NCBI RefSeq assembly: GCF_024391045.1
Contig: NZ_JANFCZ010000017.1
Span: 28,215 to 92,214, forward strand
Length of the DNA stretch: 64,000 bases
Direction: 5' to 3'
From: Pseudarthrobacter sulfonivorans
Lineage (GTDB): Bacteria > Actinomycetota > Actinomycetes > Actinomycetales > Micrococcaceae
The notes under the pieces: generated by a model
What the model was told of the DNA's origin: nothing
What the model saw: the letters and a program-made list of their open reading frames with translations, nothing else
Databases searched by the model: none
Position numbers and translations under genes: made by a program
Shown here: piece after piece, positions 62,679 to 64,000 of the stretch
Position numbering within the stretch: the stretch's first letter is position 1
Layout: each line of letters opens with the position of its first letter

Positions 62679-63908
62679 TCAGGCCCGGGACGCTGCCGCC
62701 GCCCGGTCCGGGTAATGGTCCTCTGAGCGTTCCTCGGAACGGGTGCCTCCGGGTTCACTGTCGGGCGAAGTCCGGGCGGACCGGCGGAGTTTTGTGAAGA
62801 GCCCGGTTTCCACGGTGAGTCCGGGACCGAACGCCATGGAGCAGATGCGTTCGTCGCCGTCCATTGTCGGCTGCTCCAGAATGTGTTTGAGGACGAACAG
62901 GACTGTGGCGCTGCTCATGTTGCCGTAGCTCCGCAGGGTTTCCCGCGCGGGGACCAGCTGCTCGTCCGTGAGCTCAAGCCGGGACTGGACCTTGTCCAGG
63001 ATGCTCCGGCCGCCGGGATGAATGGCCCAGTGGCGGATGTCCCGGTAGGGGAGTCCGCGCAGTGACTGGTCGCGGGAAAGGAGTGGTTCGAGGGCACCGA
63101 TGATGTGGTCGTCGATAATGTGCGGCACATAGTTCCCCAGGACCATCTCGAAGCCGTGATCGCCGATGTTCCACGCCATGGATTCCTCGCCCACCGGGGT
63201 CAGGACGGTTTCGAAGTGGTCCAGCTGGAGCAGGGCCGGCGCTTCCGGACTGTTCCTGGCGGTGACGATGGCGGCAGCGGCGCCGTCGGCGAACAGCGCG
63301 GAGCCCATGATGGTGTCCGGATCATTGGAGGTCCGCACATGCAGGGAGCACAACTCGGCGCAGACCACCAGCACCACGGCCTGCGGATCGGCCTCGCAGA
63401 ACGACTTGGCGGCCCGCAGCGCCGGGAATGCCGCGTAGCAACCCATGAATCCGAGGTGGTAACGCTGGACGGCAGGGTCCAGCTCCAGCGCGCGCACAAT
63501 CTTGTAGTCCGGGCCGGGGTTGAAGAATCCGGTACATGAGACCGTGATGACGTGAGTTATGTCAAGTAAAGTAAGGTCCGGGCAGGCGTCGACTGCAGCC
63601 TGCGCGGACTCGATGAAGAGCTTGGTGACCTGTTCGGCGAAGATCCCATTGCGTGCTTTGGTGGACGGATTCAGCAGAAGGCCGGTGGCGGGATCAAAAA
63701 ATTGCGGATCGTCCGAACGGAAAGCCATGGTCATTTCTTCGACCGCCGTGTGCCGGGTATCGATGGCCGCGGAATCGAAGCAGGTGTTCACCAGGCGCGA
63801 GCCCAGGCGGGTCAGCCCGGGCTGGGCTGCGAAAACGTCCCGGGCTTCAGCCTGGATCAGTACCGTCGGCGGAACAGCAGTTTCCAGTGAGCGCACGTAG
63901 ACCGTCAT
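62679..63908 (-). CDS. Type III polyketide synthase (chalcone/stilbene synthase family)
   Basis: 409 residues from ATG 63908 (MTVYVRSLETAVPPTVLIQA). The catalytic triad is Cys157 (HLGFMGCYAAFPAL), His297 (HWAIHPGGRSILD) and Asn330 (RSYGNMSSATVLF). The C-terminal GPGLTVETGLF loop is typical. The last 35 residues are charged and poorly conserved. It condenses malonyl-CoA on an acyl-CoA starter, probably to an alkylresorcinol or alkylpyrone. A GTG at 63989 would add 27 residues; conservation favours 63908. First gene of the operon. Confidence 0.94.
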   Translation of the reverse strand: MTVYVRSLETAVPPTVLIQAEARDVFAAQPGLTRLGSRLVNTCFDSAAIDTRHTAVEEMTMAFRSDDPQFFDPATGLLLNPSTKARNGIFAEQVTKLFIESAQAAVDACPDLTLLDITHVITVSCTGFFNPGPDYKIVRALELDPAVQRYHLGFMGCYAAFPALRAAKSFCEADPQAVVLVVCAELCSLHVRTSNDPDTIMGSALFADGAAAAIVTARNSPEAPALLQLDHFETVLTPVGEESMAWNIGDHGFEMVLGNYVPHIIDDHIIGALEPLLSRDQSLRGLPYRDIRHWAIHPGGRSILDKVQSRLELTDEQLVPARETLRSYGNMSSATVLFVLKHILEQPTMDGDERICSMAFGPGLTVETGLFTKLRRSARTSPDSEPGGTRSEERSEDHYPDRAAAASRA

Positions 63909-64000
63909 TGGTTCATTCTTGGCGAGCGTCCGGGATATGACAATGGCCTGGCCTGCACAAACAGCAGGCGGCAGCACTATGGGCGCCACGTTGAATCTCA

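Noticed and set aside
1..64000. CRISPR arrays, insertion sequences, prophage or toxin-antitoxin genes
   Set aside because: No regularly spaced repeats, transposase, integrase or paired toxin-like frames were found; apart from 27.4-28.4 kb the window is conserved chromosomal core.

Overview
The window is a high-GC actinobacterial chromosome segment, most probably Arthrobacter sensu lato (Arthrobacter, Pseudarthrobacter or Paenarthrobacter). The evidence is strong GC bias at third codon positions, a complete Pup-proteasome locus, a naturally fused PafBC regulator (a form known from Arthrobacter), mycothiol ligase MshC, RbpA and a DUF4193 protein. It is gene-dense and almost wholly chromosomal core. 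There is no rRNA, insertion sequence, prophage or CRISPR array, and only one tRNA.

Layout. 1-3.5 kb: 5' part of serB, an ABC ATPase, a TauE-like permease, an rRNA methyltransferase and rpmE2. 3.5-8.4 kb: a lipoate-ligase-like protein with reversed domain order, aminopeptidase N and a YeiH-type permease. 8.4-11.9 kb: a three-gene ATP-grasp / alpha-E / transglutaminase operon of unsettled function. 11.9-16.7 kb: a PPOX-fold protein, an unusual zinc-ribbon SDR, and divergent glgC/glgA for glycogen. 16.7-23.3 kb: a lipid-oxidation module (acyl-CoA oxidase-like enzyme and TetR on one strand; thiolase, high-molecular-weight FabG and MaoC hydratase on the other) around a perfect 33-bp palindrome. 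23.3-31.6 kb: housekeeping and conserved hypothetical genes, plus tRNA-Leu(GAG) beside a short, possibly decayed insertion.

31.6-57 kb is a deeply conserved actinobacterial neighbourhood: uppP, mshC, a PAC2 protein, HAD phosphatase, site-2 protease, trmI, arc-dop-pup-prcB-prcA-pafA, two FKBP isomerases, pafBC, tatA-tatC, helY, an amidohydrolase, polyprenol-phosphate mannosyltransferase and rbpA. Arc, PrcA and PrcB form the protease, Pup is the tag, Dop deamidates Pup and can also remove it, PafA attaches it, and PafBC links the region to the DNA-damage response. 57-64 kb: a stomatin/NfeD pair, an RlmA-type methyltransferase with peptide deformylase, and a type III polyketide synthase - methyltransferase - flavoprotein operon that probably makes a modified phenolic lipid.

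A regulatory theme runs through the window. About twenty genes have a TANNNT hexamer ending 6-8 bases before the start codon and no good Shine-Dalgarno sequence, which predicts leaderless transcripts. Genes inside operons instead have Shine-Dalgarno sites or ATGA/TGA-N-ATG coupling. The most striking regulatory sites are the palindrome whose two arms each carry a -10 hexamer (19655-19687) and the tandem housekeeping and SigH/SigR-type promoters ahead of rbpA.
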